Assembly (NCBI GenBank): GCA_965237485.1
Contig: CBDEFQ010000006.1
Coordinates: forward strand, 248,001-312,000
Reading direction: 5' to 3'
Source of the DNA: JAAELZ01 sp965237485
GTDB taxonomy: Bacteria; Pseudomonadota; Gammaproteobacteria; Arenicellales; Poriferihabitantaceae
DNA length: 64,000 nt
Below, one piece after another: positions 25,288 to 34,418 of this stretch. Each line of letters opens with the position of its first letter. Position 1 is the stretch's first letter. The position numbers were made by a program, and so were the translations under genes. The notes under the pieces are model-generated. The model was not told the origin of the DNA. It made no database searches and was given only the letters and a program-made list of their open reading frames with translations.

Positions 25288-26475
25288 ATGACCCAATCAA
25301 ACAATAACGTATTTGACGTAGTAGTGGAACACACATCTCAGAAGGCCCCGATGCCATGCGCCCCGTGCTCACCGCACTGCTCAATGAGGCGATGAAGATT
25401 GAAAGAGAGCCGTTTCCAGGCGCATCACACTATGAGCATAGTCAAGACCGGCTAGGGTTTGCCCATGGCTACCAGGATAAGCGTATCGATACGCAAGCCG
25501 GTACGCTCAATCTGCGTATCCCAAAGACCGCTAAACACGTCGATGAACCTTTTTACCCTCAATCGCTAGAACGCGGCTTACGCAGCCAACGTGCGATGAT
25601 GCTGACCGTTGCTGAAATGTACGTGACGGGCGTTAGCACGCGCCGAGTCGAAAAAGTCATGCAGAGCATGGGTATTGAAAGCATCTCCTCTACACCGGTC
25701 TCACGGGCTAACCAGAGCATGGATGAGGCGTTAAAAGTCTGGCGTGATCGTCCGTTGGGTAAAGTCTCTTACCTAATCCTTGATGCGCGTTATGAAAAGG
25801 TGCGTGAGGGCCACCAAGTGATTGATATGGCGGTGTTGAGTGCGGTTGGGTGTATTGCCTTGTGGACGGCGTTGCGTATTAGGAACGGCAATGGTGCTTA
25901 ATGAAGCCGAGGTTAACTGGCGAGAGTTCCTCAAAGGCTTGGTTGACCGGGGCATACATGGTATTGAGTTTATTGTCAGTGATGATCACAGTGGCTTAAA
26001 AGCCGCTAGAAAGGCAGTGTTCCCAGGTATACCTTGGCAGCGTTGCCAGTTTCATCTGGCGCAGAATGCAATGCATCATGCCCCCAATCACAAGATCAAG
26101 CAACGCATTAGTGGTGAGCTGCGTAGTGTTTGGAATGCACCCAATATGGCAGCTGCTCAGGTTAATCTAAAAGTCCTTGTGAGCCAGTACCAGGAAAAGC
26201 ATGCTCACTTGGCGCAGTGGCTAGAAAACAATGTGCCTGAAGGGTTAAATGTGTTTGCCTTGCCAGATAGACACCAAAAGAAAATGCGAAGCTCCAACCG
26301 CATTGAACGGACGGTTCAACAAGAACTTAAGCGGCGAACCCGCTTGGTCAGAGTCTTTCCTAACCGAGAGGCTTGGTTACGATTAGTCAGTGCCATTCTG
26401 ATTGAAATTGACGACGAATGGGCTAATGCTAATCATCAATATATCGTGTGGAACGACAATGAGTCAACTTGCTAG
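25288..26475 (+). pseudogene. IS256-family transposase (copy B), two frameshifts
   Basis: The start is ATG 25288 (MTQSNNNVFDVVVEHTS). A base is missing near 25338, after which the right frame reads PDAMRPVLTALLNEAMKIERE. An extra base near 25850 (GCGGTTGGGTG, where the inverted copy has GCGGTGGGTG) shifts the frame again. The catalytic Asp residues are in LILDARYEKV and VSDDHSGLKAARKAVFPG; the Glu is in RIERTVQQELKRRT. The tail ends DNESTC at 26475. Comparison with the intact copy at 61808 locates the errors. Confidence 0.85.
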
Positions 26476-26506
26476 ACAAAAAGTCCATACCCAATGTTGC
26501 GTAATC

Positions 26507-26731
26507 TCGAGGGAAAGTATATTGAGTCAGATTTTTTGATAGAATGAGGCGAATAGTTGTTCTATTCAACGAATTAGATCGGGAAATCTGGACAAAATGG
26601 CTTTTCCGCAGTAGATGTATCCTAACTCCGACAGACTCCTAGGGGAGAAATAAGCGGGTTTCCCAATTGTCATATTTTGTGGTGTCCTCTAAGATACTCG
26701 ATCTCAATATAATGATCACTGAGGCTTTACA
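26507..26731. other. Intergenic region right of the IS; short transposon-end relic
   Basis: The 225-bp gap contains a 32-codon plus-strand frame reading MRRIVVLFNELDREIWTKW then LFRSRCILTPTDS (about 26544-26642) and the sequence GGAGTCTGTCGGAGTTAGG (reverse complement of 26620-26640), which looks like an IS end. I could not name the element. The promoter of the small membrane protein gene at 26732 should lie at the right. Confidence 0.35.
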
Positions 26732-27064
26732 ATGATTCCAATGGGCACAATTGTTACTGTGACGATGTTTGCCGGCATAGCAACCGCCATGCTGCACACT
26801 AAATTTCTCCCCGCGGCAAACAAAGCTGTAGGGTTTTTATTGCTAGCAGCGGGGTTATGGAATGTGTTTTGGTATGGCCTACAACATATGGGGCAGTTCT
26901 GGGGTATCGCAGCTTTGGTTTCGGGGCTGCTGATGGTAATTACTTCGATGCATATTTTAGCTAGCAGTAAGCTACCCACCATCGTGGTTAAGCTTAAACC
27001 GATTGTGTTGGTATTATTACTGGGCTGCGCGCTTAAGTATGCGGTGACCATAGTTAGCTTATAA
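26732..27064 (+). CDS. Small four-helix membrane protein of unknown function
   Basis: The 110-residue protein is almost entirely hydrophobic with four helices (residues 3-21, 30-50, 55-77, 84-108). It begins MIPMGTIVTVTMFAGIAT and contains WNVFWYGLQHMGQFWG with two potential ligand residues. No conserved domain recognised. It is convergent with rimO and is the first undamaged gene right of the IS stack. Confidence 0.6.
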   Translation: MIPMGTIVTVTMFAGIATAMLHTKFLPAANKAVGFLLLAAGLWNVFWYGLQHMGQFWGIAALVSGLLMVITSMHILASSKLPTIVVKLKPIVLVLLLGCALKYAVTIVSL

Positions 27065-27094
27065 GTGCAGCGAGGTAGTTCAATTTCCAGCTTT

Positions 27095-28411
27095 TTAGGC
27101 GAAGCTCCCTTGCAAATCGTGATCATCAGCGTCTTCGACTAATACCTTCACGAAATCTCCTGCTTGCACTTGGCTGGTATCACCGAAGATATGCACTTGG
27201 CCATCAATTTCTGGGGCATCAGCTTTGCTGCGGCCGATGGCGCCATCTTCTCCAACGTGGTCTATCAATACCTCTAGCGTTTTGCCTATTTTGGCTGCGA
27301 GCTTGTTTGCTGAAATTACCGCTTGGTGCTGCATAAATTGCGCCAAACGCGCTTGCTTTATTTCTTCGTCCACTGCGCCGGGCAGCTCGTTGGCTTTGGC
27401 TCCTTCAACCGCTGAATAAGCAAAACAGCCGACTCTATCTAGCTGCGCTTCGTCGATGAACTCTAGTAAGGTGTTGAAGTCCGCTTCGGTCTCTCCGGGA
27501 AAGCCCACTATGAATGTGCTGCGTAAGGTGATGTCAGGGCAATCTTGGCGCCATTGCTTTACGCGGTGCAATACTTTTTCAGCGTGAGCGGGGCGACGCA
27601 TGTTTTTTAGTATGCGCGGGCTTGCGTGCTGAAACGGGATATCCAGATACGGCAAGATTCGGTTTTCTGCCATCAGCGGGATCAGCTTGTCGACATGCGG
27701 ATAAGGGTAGATATAGTGCATCCTTACCCAGGCATCTAGCTCGCCCAAGGCATTAGCGAGATCGGTAATGTGTGATCGCACTAATTTACCGCCGTGTATT
27801 TCAGGCTTGTACTTCACATCAACACCATAGGCACTAGTGTCTTGTGAAACCACTAATAATTCTTTAACGCCTGCTTCTACTAGTGCTTGTGCTTCGTCCA
27901 AAACTTGGTTAATCGGGCGGCTGACTAAATCGCCCCGTAGGCTGGGGATGATGCAAAAACTACAGCGGTGATTGCAGCCTTCTGAAATTTTTAAATAAGC
28001 ATAGTGTCTTGGCGTGAGTTTGATTCCGCCTGGTGGTAACAAATCAACAAATGGGTCGTGTTTAGGCGGCAGCACTTGGTGCACGGCTTTCATCACCGCG
28101 TCTTTGGAGTGCGGACCGGTAACCGCCAGCAAATCTGGAAAGTGATCCTCCACGACGCTACCTTTTGCCCCTAAGCAGCCAGTTACAATAACTTTACCGT
28201 TTTCATTTAAGGCTTCTTGGATGGTCTGCATCGACTCCTCAACGGCGTCATCAATAAACCCGCAAGTATTGACGATGACGATGTCAGAACTGGCGTATTG
28301 GTTATTGATTGCGTAACCTTCAGACTTAAGCTCAGTGATTATTTGCTCTGAATCAACTAAGGCCTTAGGGCAACCCAGACTAATAAAACCAACAGATGGT
28401 ATTGAGAGCAT
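27095..28411 (-). CDS. rimO: Ribosomal protein S12 methylthiotransferase
   Basis: The 438-residue radical-SAM enzyme adds a methylthio group to the conserved aspartate of ribosomal protein S12. It opens VGFISLGCPKALVDSEQI, with the N-terminal MTTase-domain cysteines in GCPK, NTCGFID and VTGCLG. The radical-SAM CxxxCxxC is in EGCNHRCSFCIIPSLRG, and a C-terminal TRAM domain ends GDFVKVLVEDADDHDLQG. Length matches the family. It is convergent with the small membrane protein gene and follows ppsR on the same strand. Confidence 0.95.
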   Translation of the reverse strand: MLSIPSVGFISLGCPKALVDSEQIITELKSEGYAINNQYASSDIVIVNTCGFIDDAVEESMQTIQEALNENGKVIVTGCLGAKGSVVEDHFPDLLAVTGPHSKDAVMKAVHQVLPPKHDPFVDLLPPGGIKLTPRHYAYLKISEGCNHRCSFCIIPSLRGDLVSRPINQVLDEAQALVEAGVKELLVVSQDTSAYGVDVKYKPEIHGGKLVRSHITDLANALGELDAWVRMHYIYPYPHVDKLIPLMAENRILPYLDIPFQHASPRILKNMRRPAHAEKVLHRVKQWRQDCPDITLRSTFIVGFPGETEADFNTLLEFIDEAQLDRVGCFAYSAVEGAKANELPGAVDEEIKQARLAQFMQHQAVISANKLAAKIGKTLEVLIDHVGEDGAIGRSKADAPEIDGQVHIFGDTSQVQAGDFVKVLVEDADDHDLQGSFA

Positions 28412-28418
28412 AAGTAAA

Positions 28419-29252
28419 TTAACTATATGATACGGCTAGTTGCATGCGATGCACAACCAGGCTCGCTAACTCTTCAATCGACATGGCCGTGGAGTCAGCA
28501 AAAGGAATGCGGTACTTTTTGAAAAAAGCATGAGCTTGGCGCACTTCGTTTTGGCATTGTCCGAGTTTTGAATACTGGCTGTTCGGTCTACGGGCTTCAC
28601 GTATTTTGTGTAACTGTATTGGGTCAATCACTAAACCAAAAATTCTTTGCTTTGCCTCAACTAAGGGCTCAGGTAACATGCCTTTTTCGAAATCATCATC
28701 AGCAATGGGGTAATTGGCGGTCTTGAGTCCATAATGCAAGGCCATATACAAGCTTGTGGGTGTTTTGCCTGCGCGCGATACACCGACTAATATTAAATCT
28801 GCCTGCGTATATCCTTCCATGCGCACGCCATCATCATATTTCATTGAAAAGTTAATTGCGTCGATACGATGCATATAGCCTCCCCCTTCATTGATACCGT
28901 GCGACAGCCCGGTGACATGCGAGGAATCAGATTTTAGCAAAGCTTCCATCGATGGGATAAATGGCTCAAATAAATCCAGCACTACTGCGTTAGATTGCTC
29001 AATGTGTTCCTTAAATTTAAGGTTGGTAAACGATACAAATACCAAAGGACGAACACCACTTGTCTGATACGAATGATTAATTTGTTTTATGCAGCCTTTC
29101 ACCTTATCATCCGCGTCCACGAAGGGGATGGTATGGCGTTCAAAGTTGATCGTAGGGAACTGCGATAATAGTGTATTGCCCATTGTTCCAGCTGTGATGC
29201 CGGTCCCATCCGATATAATATACACTGGCCGCGTGGCCGCTTTATTAGACAT
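28419..29252 (-). CDS. ppsR: PEP synthase regulatory protein (kinase/phosphotransferase)
   Basis: The 277-residue DUF299 protein both inactivates PEP synthase by ADP-dependent phosphorylation and reactivates it with phosphate. Marks are PVYIISDGTGITAGTMGNTLLSQF at the start, the P-loop-like GVSRAGKTPTSLYMALHYG and a C-terminal RRPNSQYSKLGQCQNEV. It is divergent from ppsA with only about 23 bases between the starts, the usual arrangement. The start ATG at 29252 overlaps the region carrying the ppsA ribosome-binding site, so the two promoters must lie inside each other's coding flanks. Confidence 0.95.
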   Translation of the reverse strand: MSNKAATRPVYIISDGTGITAGTMGNTLLSQFPTINFERHTIPFVDADDKVKGCIKQINHSYQTSGVRPLVFVSFTNLKFKEHIEQSNAVVLDLFEPFIPSMEALLKSDSSHVTGLSHGINEGGGYMHRIDAINFSMKYDDGVRMEGYTQADLILVGVSRAGKTPTSLYMALHYGLKTANYPIADDDFEKGMLPEPLVEAKQRIFGLVIDPIQLHKIREARRPNSQYSKLGQCQNEVRQAHAFFKKYRIPFADSTAMSIEELASLVVHRMQLAVSYS

Positions 29253-29275
29253 AAATTCTCAATTTGGAGCAAAAA

Positions 29276-31642
29276 GTGAGCAACTTAATTCGTTGGTTTT
29301 CTGATTTAGGTATGAACGATGTTCCGCTAGTGGGAGGCAAGAATGCGTCCCTCGGCGAGATGATCTCGAATTTATCACTTATGGGCATAAAAGTCCCGAA
29401 TGGCTTTGCTACAACGGCAGAGGCGTATCGCTTATTTTTAAGCCATAAAGAGCTGGATAAACGCATTAATGAAATGCTTGATGCGCTGGATGTAGAAGAT
29501 GTAACTGCATTAGCAAAAGTTGGTGCGCAAATCCGCGATATGGTGTTGAGTGCGCCATTGCCACCAGAATTAGGCGAGCAAATTAAAGCTGCCTATGACC
29601 AGCTCAACCCGCAAGATGCTGGAGAAGTCGCAGTGCGCTCCTCTGCTACTGCTGAGGATTTACCAGAGGCTTCATTTGCAGGCCAACAAGAGACTTTCTT
29701 AAACGTTAAAGGTATTGATCATGTTTTGGCTGCCACCAAAGAGGTGTTTGCTTCCTTATTTAACGACCGAGCAATTTCTTATCGCGTACATCAAGGCTTT
29801 GATCATGCTGACGTGGCATTGTCCGCGGGGGTGCAGAAAATGGTGCGCTCTGATTGCGGCTCTAGCGGCGTGATGTTCACCATCGATACTGAATCAGGCT
29901 TTCAAGATTCTGTTTTTATCACCTCATCATGGGGCTTGGGTGAATGCGTGGTGCAAGGCTCAGTAAACCCGGACGAGTTTTATGTATATAAGCCTGCACT
30001 TGCAGCGAATAAGCCCGCTATCTTGCGCCGTAATCGTGGCTCTAAGTTGATAAAAATGGTCTATAGCGACCAAGCTGCACATGATAAAACGGTTTCTACT
30101 ACTGCAGTTGATGAGACAAAGCAGCTTAAATTCTCAATCTCAGATGATGAAGTAAATCAGTTGGCTACTATGGCCGTCACAATCGAAAAGCATTATGGGC
30201 GGCCGATGGATATCGAGTGGGGTAAGGATGGCCTGACGGGAGAGCTACTCATTCTGCAAGCCAGGCCAGAAACCGTTGAGAGTCGTTCTAATAAACAAGT
30301 TCTCGAGCGCTATAAATTAAATGAAACTAGCCAGCTTTTAGCTACAGGCCGTAGTATCGGTCAGCGCATTGGTTCAGGTGTCGTACGTTTGGTGCCAACA
30401 ATTGCGGACCTAGCTAAAGTGCAGCCAGGTGATGTGCTGGTAACAGATATGACCGACCCCGATTGGGAACCAGTGATGAAACGCGCAGCGGCTATTGTCA
30501 CCAACCGTGGTGGACGAACTTGTCACGCCGCAATTATTGCGCGTGAGCTGGGTGTGCCCGCGGTAGTCGGTTGTGGTAATGCGACTCAAACTATTGAAGA
30601 CGAAGCGGAAGTGACGGTGTCTTGTGCTGAGGGGGATACAGGTAACATCTACGATGGCTTACTGGATTTTGAGTTACAAACCGTTCAGTTGGATGGCTTA
30701 CCAGAATTGCCATTTAAAATAATGATGAACGTGGGCAACCCAGAGCGCGCATTTTCGTTTTCCAAATTGCCTAATGCAGGGGTTGGTTTGGCGCGACTCG
30801 AATTTATTATCAACAACGGCATTGGCATTCATCCTAAGGCGTTGCTCGATTACGACAATATGCCAGATAACGTTAAGAGCCATATTGATGTGGCAATGGC
30901 TGGCTACTCTGATCCAACCAATTTCTATGTTGGCAAGTTGATTGAAGGCGTTAGTTCCTTAGGTGCTGCATTTGCGCCCGATCCAGTTATCGTAAGATTG
31001 TCCGATTTTAAATCCAACGAATACGCAAATATGGTTGGCGGTGAGTTGTTCGAGCCAGTTGAAGAAAACCCGATGATCGGATTTCGCGGTGCTTCGCGAT
31101 ATATTGATAAATCGTTCCGCCCCTGCTTTGAGTTAGAGTGTCGCGCCATAAAGTACGTGCGCGATGAAATGGGCATGACCAATATTCAAGTAATGGTGCC
31201 CTTCGTGCGTACACTAGAAGAGGCTGAACAAGTAACTGGGCTGTTGGCTGAAAATGGTTTAGGGCGTGGTGAAAATGATCTAAAGGTAATCATGATGTGC
31301 GAAGTGCCATCCAATGCGGTATTAGCAGACCGATTCCTAGAATTTTTCGATGGCATGTCAATTGGCTCAAACGACTTGACCCAGTTAAGTTTAGGTTTAG
31401 ACAGAGACTCAGCCGTCATTGCCCATTTATTTAATGAGCGCGACCCCGCTGTCAAAGCGCTGATCAGCACTGCGATACAAGCCTGCAAGAGCCAAGGAAA
31501 ATACATCGGTATCTGCGGTCAGGGTCCATCGGATTACCCAGACTTTGCGCAATGGCTGATGGAGGAAGGTATTGACAGCGTCTCCCTCAACCCAGATACA
31601 GTAGTGGAAACCTGGTTATATTTAGCCAACAAAAAAGCTTAA
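29276..31642 (+). CDS. ppsA: Phosphoenolpyruvate synthase
   Basis: The enzyme converts pyruvate and ATP to PEP, AMP and phosphate for gluconeogenesis. At 788 residues it has the N-terminal ATP-grasp half (VGGKNASLGEMISNL, VRSSATAEDLPEASFAGQQETF), the swivelling domain with the phosphohistidine in GGRTCHAAIIARELGVPAVVG and the C-terminal TIM barrel ending SIGSNDLTQLSLGLDRDS and GICGQGPSDYPDFA. I place the start at GTG 29276 (VSNLIRWFSDLGMND), because GGAG lies seven bases before it and family proteins begin there; the longer frame from TTG 29264 is less likely. Divergent from ppsR, its regulator. Confidence 0.95.
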   Translation: MSNLIRWFSDLGMNDVPLVGGKNASLGEMISNLSLMGIKVPNGFATTAEAYRLFLSHKELDKRINEMLDALDVEDVTALAKVGAQIRDMVLSAPLPPELGEQIKAAYDQLNPQDAGEVAVRSSATAEDLPEASFAGQQETFLNVKGIDHVLAATKEVFASLFNDRAISYRVHQGFDHADVALSAGVQKMVRSDCGSSGVMFTIDTESGFQDSVFITSSWGLGECVVQGSVNPDEFYVYKPALAANKPAILRRNRGSKLIKMVYSDQAAHDKTVSTTAVDETKQLKFSISDDEVNQLATMAVTIEKHYGRPMDIEWGKDGLTGELLILQARPETVESRSNKQVLERYKLNETSQLLATGRSIGQRIGSGVVRLVPTIADLAKVQPGDVLVTDMTDPDWEPVMKRAAAIVTNRGGRTCHAAIIARELGVPAVVGCGNATQTIEDEAEVTVSCAEGDTGNIYDGLLDFELQTVQLDGLPELPFKIMMNVGNPERAFSFSKLPNAGVGLARLEFIINNGIGIHPKALLDYDNMPDNVKSHIDVAMAGYSDPTNFYVGKLIEGVSSLGAAFAPDPVIVRLSDFKSNEYANMVGGELFEPVEENPMIGFRGASRYIDKSFRPCFELECRAIKYVRDEMGMTNIQVMVPFVRTLEEAEQVTGLLAENGLGRGENDLKVIMMCEVPSNAVLADRFLEFFDGMSIGSNDLTQLSLGLDRDSAVIAHLFNERDPAVKALISTAIQACKSQGKYIGICGQGPSDYPDFAQWLMEEGIDSVSLNPDTVVETWLYLANKKA

Positions 31643-31925
31643 GCATATGCAACTAAGCCAGAATGTGTTTGTAAGCCGTTTTTTGGGGTTCCACTCGGCC
31701 AACAGGCCATTCCAACCACAATACAAAGCCCACGCCTTAATCTAGACATAATGATTTGACCTGCCCATCACAATAGACGCGGATTATGTTGAAATGGGCG
31801 AATATTCTTATCCTCTAAGTAGTCCATCACTAAATTGTTCGGCTGCACCGACCAAGCTCGAACACCGCGTTAAGACTGCCTGCAAGATATGACACAATTA
31901 ATTTACTTATTATTTTCGATTTATT
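31643..31925 (-). other. Degenerate coding relic of unknown origin
   Basis: Between ppsA and the palindromic repeat the minus strand reads, in changing frames, SSLVGAAEQF / NNLVMDYLEDKNIRPFQHNPR, then VYCDGQVKSLCLD and, after a stop, GVGFVLWLEWPVGRVEPQKT, AYKHILA. These segments look like protein but do not join in one frame. I could not identify the family. A search of these peptides against protein databases would settle it. Confidence 0.3.
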
Positions 31926-32064
31926 GAGACCGCAGCATAACGTCGCGAGCGAAGATAAGACAAGGCAAAAAGGGGCGAAAAAGCGCAGTTTATAACTATA
32001 AATGAGCATTTTGAGCCCCTTTTTAACGCCGTATTATCGAGCACAGTAGTTATGCTGCAGTCTC
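31926..32064. repeat. Palindromic miniature element (MITE-like), family 1 copy 1
   Basis: The whole 139-bp stretch folds on itself. The left arm GAGACCGCAGCATAAC pairs with the right arm whose reverse complement is GAGACTGCAGCATAAC, and pairing continues through AAAAGGGGC...AAAA...TTTAT. A direct TTATT lies on both sides (31921-31925 and 32065-32069). No ORF inside. The reverse complement aligns along its length with 38502-38663, so it is a dispersed family. Confidence 0.8.
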
Positions 32065-32111
32065 TTATTTGCATTTATTGTTTCAGTTCGCTAGTTAAAA
32101 CTATACACCTT

Positions 32112-32270
32112 AGTGCAAGGCTTTAGCTGCTACACAGATAGGTTAGTCTGTTCAGATGAACGATCAGAGCAGCAGCTATACGGTAAGCAGTTAACAGCTC
32201 ACATAGTTTGGGTAACGAAATAGCTTCATTGCGCACGTTAAAAAGCTGCCACATCAGGCAGCTTTTTTTT
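32112..32270 (+). ncRNA. Structured leader or small-RNA candidate upstream of the SLC13 gene
   Basis: A promoter-like pair precedes it: TTGTTT at 32078-32083 and TATACA at 32102-32107, 18 bases apart. The transcript would contain a long hairpin closed by TAGCTGCT (about 32124) and AGCAGCTA (about 32171), with an inner GTTCA-GA-TGAAC stem, and then end at an intrinsic terminator at 32241-32270. No ORF of note. The terminator is 82 bases before the SLC13 start codon, so this may be a riboswitch-type attenuator of that gene or a free small RNA. It matches none of the RNA families I can recall. Confidence 0.45.
32241..32270 (+). terminator. Strong intrinsic terminator before the SLC13 gene
   Basis: AAAAGCTGCC-ACATCA-GGCAGCTTTT followed by further T forms a perfect nine- to ten-base stem with an eight-T run. 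It ends the candidate RNA upstream of the transporter gene. Confidence 0.85.
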
Positions 32271-32351
32271 GATTTAAGTTCATATCTAGGATGATTAAAC
32301 CCATGCTTAGGTGTATATTCTCGCCGCGCTGTTATTGTTTCAATTGCTCAC

Positions 32352-34319
32352 ATGTCTAAGCTAAAACTATCTACTAAGTTGTTGATTAAGAAGAGATTTG
32401 CCTCGCTGTCAATCTTTGTGATGGTGGGGTTGTTGTTGGCGTATGAACAGCCCTCAGTCGAGATTGTGTGGATGACGGGTATCCTGTTGCTGACCATCTA
32501 TCTTTTCGCGTTCGAGATTGTAGAGGTTGATGTCGCAGCGGTATGTATTATGGTGGTGTTGGGCTTAACTTCATTGCTGGCGCCAATAATGGGCTTGCAA
32601 TCAGGTTTGGTTGATACATCGCAATTATTTGACGGCTTTTCGAGTAATGCGGTGATGTCGATTATTGCGGTGATGATTATCGGTGCAGGCCTAGATCGCA
32701 CGGGTTTGATGTCCAAAGTCGCTACGTTTATTTTGCAAATAGGCGGCTCTTCCGAAAAGCGAATCATCCCTATTATTTCCAGCACCGTGGGTTTTATTTC
32801 TTCCTTTATGCAGAATGTCGGTGCTGCGGCACTGTTTATTCCAGTGGTGTCGCGGATATCAGCACGTAGTGGTCTGCCGATGTCTCGCTTACTGATGCCG
32901 ATGGGATTTTGTGCCATTCTAGGGGGCACCATGACGATGATTGGGTCGTCACCGCTAATATTGTTGAACGATTTGATTGCTGCATCAAATAATAATCTGA
33001 GTTTTCAAAATCAGATGCAAATGTGGTCTTTGTTCTCTACCACGCCGATAGGCTTAGCGCTGTTAGCAGCAGGTATTGCCTATTTTGTTATCTGCGGAAA
33101 GTTTGTATTACCCACGGATTCTCAAGCTGCTCAGACCTCGGCGACTTCTTCTTTGCGCTATTTCCACGATGTTTACGGCGTCGATTTTGAGGTTAAGGAG
33201 ATCGTTGTAAAAGAAGGCAGCCCGCTTATTGGGAAACACTTAGATGATTGTGAGACTGCCTATAAAGTAAGAGTAATTGCGAACAAGCGCTTAGGTCAAG
33301 GTGTCAATATTGGTGCTGGAGCTTTGGCTCGTGATACTGAAATAACAGCTGGTATGGTAATAGGCGTGGTAGCGGATCCACAAGATTTAGAAAAATTTGT
33401 AGATAAGTATCAAGTTGAGATGCGTAAGGAGTTACGCAGTTTTTCTGAGGCCTTGTCGCCGAGTAAATCAGGTATCGCAGAGGTTGTCATACCACCTGGA
33501 TCTCAACTTATAGGTAAATCGGCGCGTGATGTGTGGTTACGTAAAACCTATGGTATTGCCATGATCGGCCTGCACAGAGACGGGCAAACCTATCGTGAAG
33601 GCGGTGATATACGCAGTATAGAGTTACATGGCGGCGATACGCTTGTTGTTCACACCGCCTGGGAGGCTTTAGCGCGGCTAGAAAAAGACAGGAACTTTGT
33701 TGTAGTCACCACAGAGTTCCCCCACGAAGATCTTAGGCCAAATAAAGTGGGCTGGGCGCTTGGATTTTTTTTGCTCGCGCTTGGTTTGGTTTTATTTACG
33801 GATACTCGATTGTCGATAGCGCTATTAAGTGGGGCTATAGGGATGGTGTTATCTGGCGTTCTACGCATGGATGAGGCCTATGAGGCCGTATCATGGAAAA
33901 CTGTTTTCTTGTTGGCTAGTCTTATTCCTTTGGGTTTAGCGGTTGAACAAACTGGAACGGCTAAGTGGATAGCAGACCAAGCTTTGTTAGTAATTGGCGG
34001 CGCACCAGTATGGGTGATGCAGTTGGTGGTGGCATTGTTGGCAACCTTCTTCACCTTGGTAATGTCCAATGTAGGTGCAACCGTGTTGTTGGTTCCACTG
34101 GCAGTAAATATCGCGATCGGTATTGGCGCAGATCCAGCTCTATTTGCTTTGACTGTTGCGCTTGCAACGTCGAACTCGTTTTTAATTCCTACGCATCAAG
34201 TCAACGCGCTCATCATGGGGCCTGGTGGGTACACAGTCTCTGACTTCATTAAAGCCGGCTCGGTGATGACTTTGATTTTCTTAGCGGTAATGATTGCTAT
34301 GCTAAATCTATTGTTCTAA
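32352..34319 (+). CDS. SLC13/DASS-type transporter with two RCK_C (TrkA-C) domains
   Basis: The 655-residue protein has a first block of membrane helices (residues 17-245), a soluble central part (about 265-450) with two TrkA-C like units (FEVKEIVVKEGSPLIGKHLDDCE and IAEVVIPPGSQLIGKSARDVW) and a second helix block (about 455-655) containing TNSFLIPTHQVNALIMGPGG. This is the SLC13 family form widespread in marine bacteria, moving sulfate, dicarboxylates or other anions with Na+ or H+. The substrate cannot be told from the sequence. It is preceded by the structured RNA candidate and ends in a terminator shared with rne. Intact. Confidence 0.85.
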   Translation: MSKLKLSTKLLIKKRFASLSIFVMVGLLLAYEQPSVEIVWMTGILLLTIYLFAFEIVEVDVAAVCIMVVLGLTSLLAPIMGLQSGLVDTSQLFDGFSSNAVMSIIAVMIIGAGLDRTGLMSKVATFILQIGGSSEKRIIPIISSTVGFISSFMQNVGAAALFIPVVSRISARSGLPMSRLLMPMGFCAILGGTMTMIGSSPLILLNDLIAASNNNLSFQNQMQMWSLFSTTPIGLALLAAGIAYFVICGKFVLPTDSQAAQTSATSSLRYFHDVYGVDFEVKEIVVKEGSPLIGKHLDDCETAYKVRVIANKRLGQGVNIGAGALARDTEITAGMVIGVVADPQDLEKFVDKYQVEMRKELRSFSEALSPSKSGIAEVVIPPGSQLIGKSARDVWLRKTYGIAMIGLHRDGQTYREGGDIRSIELHGGDTLVVHTAWEALARLEKDRNFVVVTTEFPHEDLRPNKVGWALGFFLLALGLVLFTDTRLSIALLSGAIGMVLSGVLRMDEAYEAVSWKTVFLLASLIPLGLAVEQTGTAKWIADQALLVIGGAPVWVMQLVVALLATFFTLVMSNVGATVLLVPLAVNIAIGIGADPALFALTVALATSNSFLIPTHQVNALIMGPGGYTVSDFIKAGSVMTLIFLAVMIAMLNLLF

Positions 34320-34367
34320 TGTGCTTGATTAAGATTTCGCCGGCGAGTTCACTGCTCTGCTGAGCAA

Positions 34368-34404
34368 TAAAAAAGCCGCTTAACTTTGCAAGTAGGCGGC
34401 TTTA
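34368..34404. terminator. Bidirectional terminator between the SLC13 gene and rne
   Basis: AAAAAGCCGCTTA...TAGGCGGCTTTA forms a stem with A and T tracts on opposite sides. It lies between two convergent genes and can serve both. Confidence 0.8.
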
Positions 34405-34418
34405 GATTTTCGAGCTTA

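Larger units (their letters stand above)
23710..26506 (+). mobile_element. IS256-type element (copy B), interrupted by a second IS
   Basis: Related terminal sequences define it: left GATACTGTAACTTCAGGTAT... (23710 onward) and right, as reverse complement, GATTACGCAACATTGGGTAT... (from 26506). Both continue as ggacttttt/ggactttta and TTAGATAGAG/TCTAGCAAG-like sequence. The left end is split by another IS (23743-25135). It encodes one IS256-type transposase with two frameshifts. A truncated, nearly identical copy lies inverted at 61777-62735. End positions are approximate; no target duplication seen. Confidence 0.7.
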
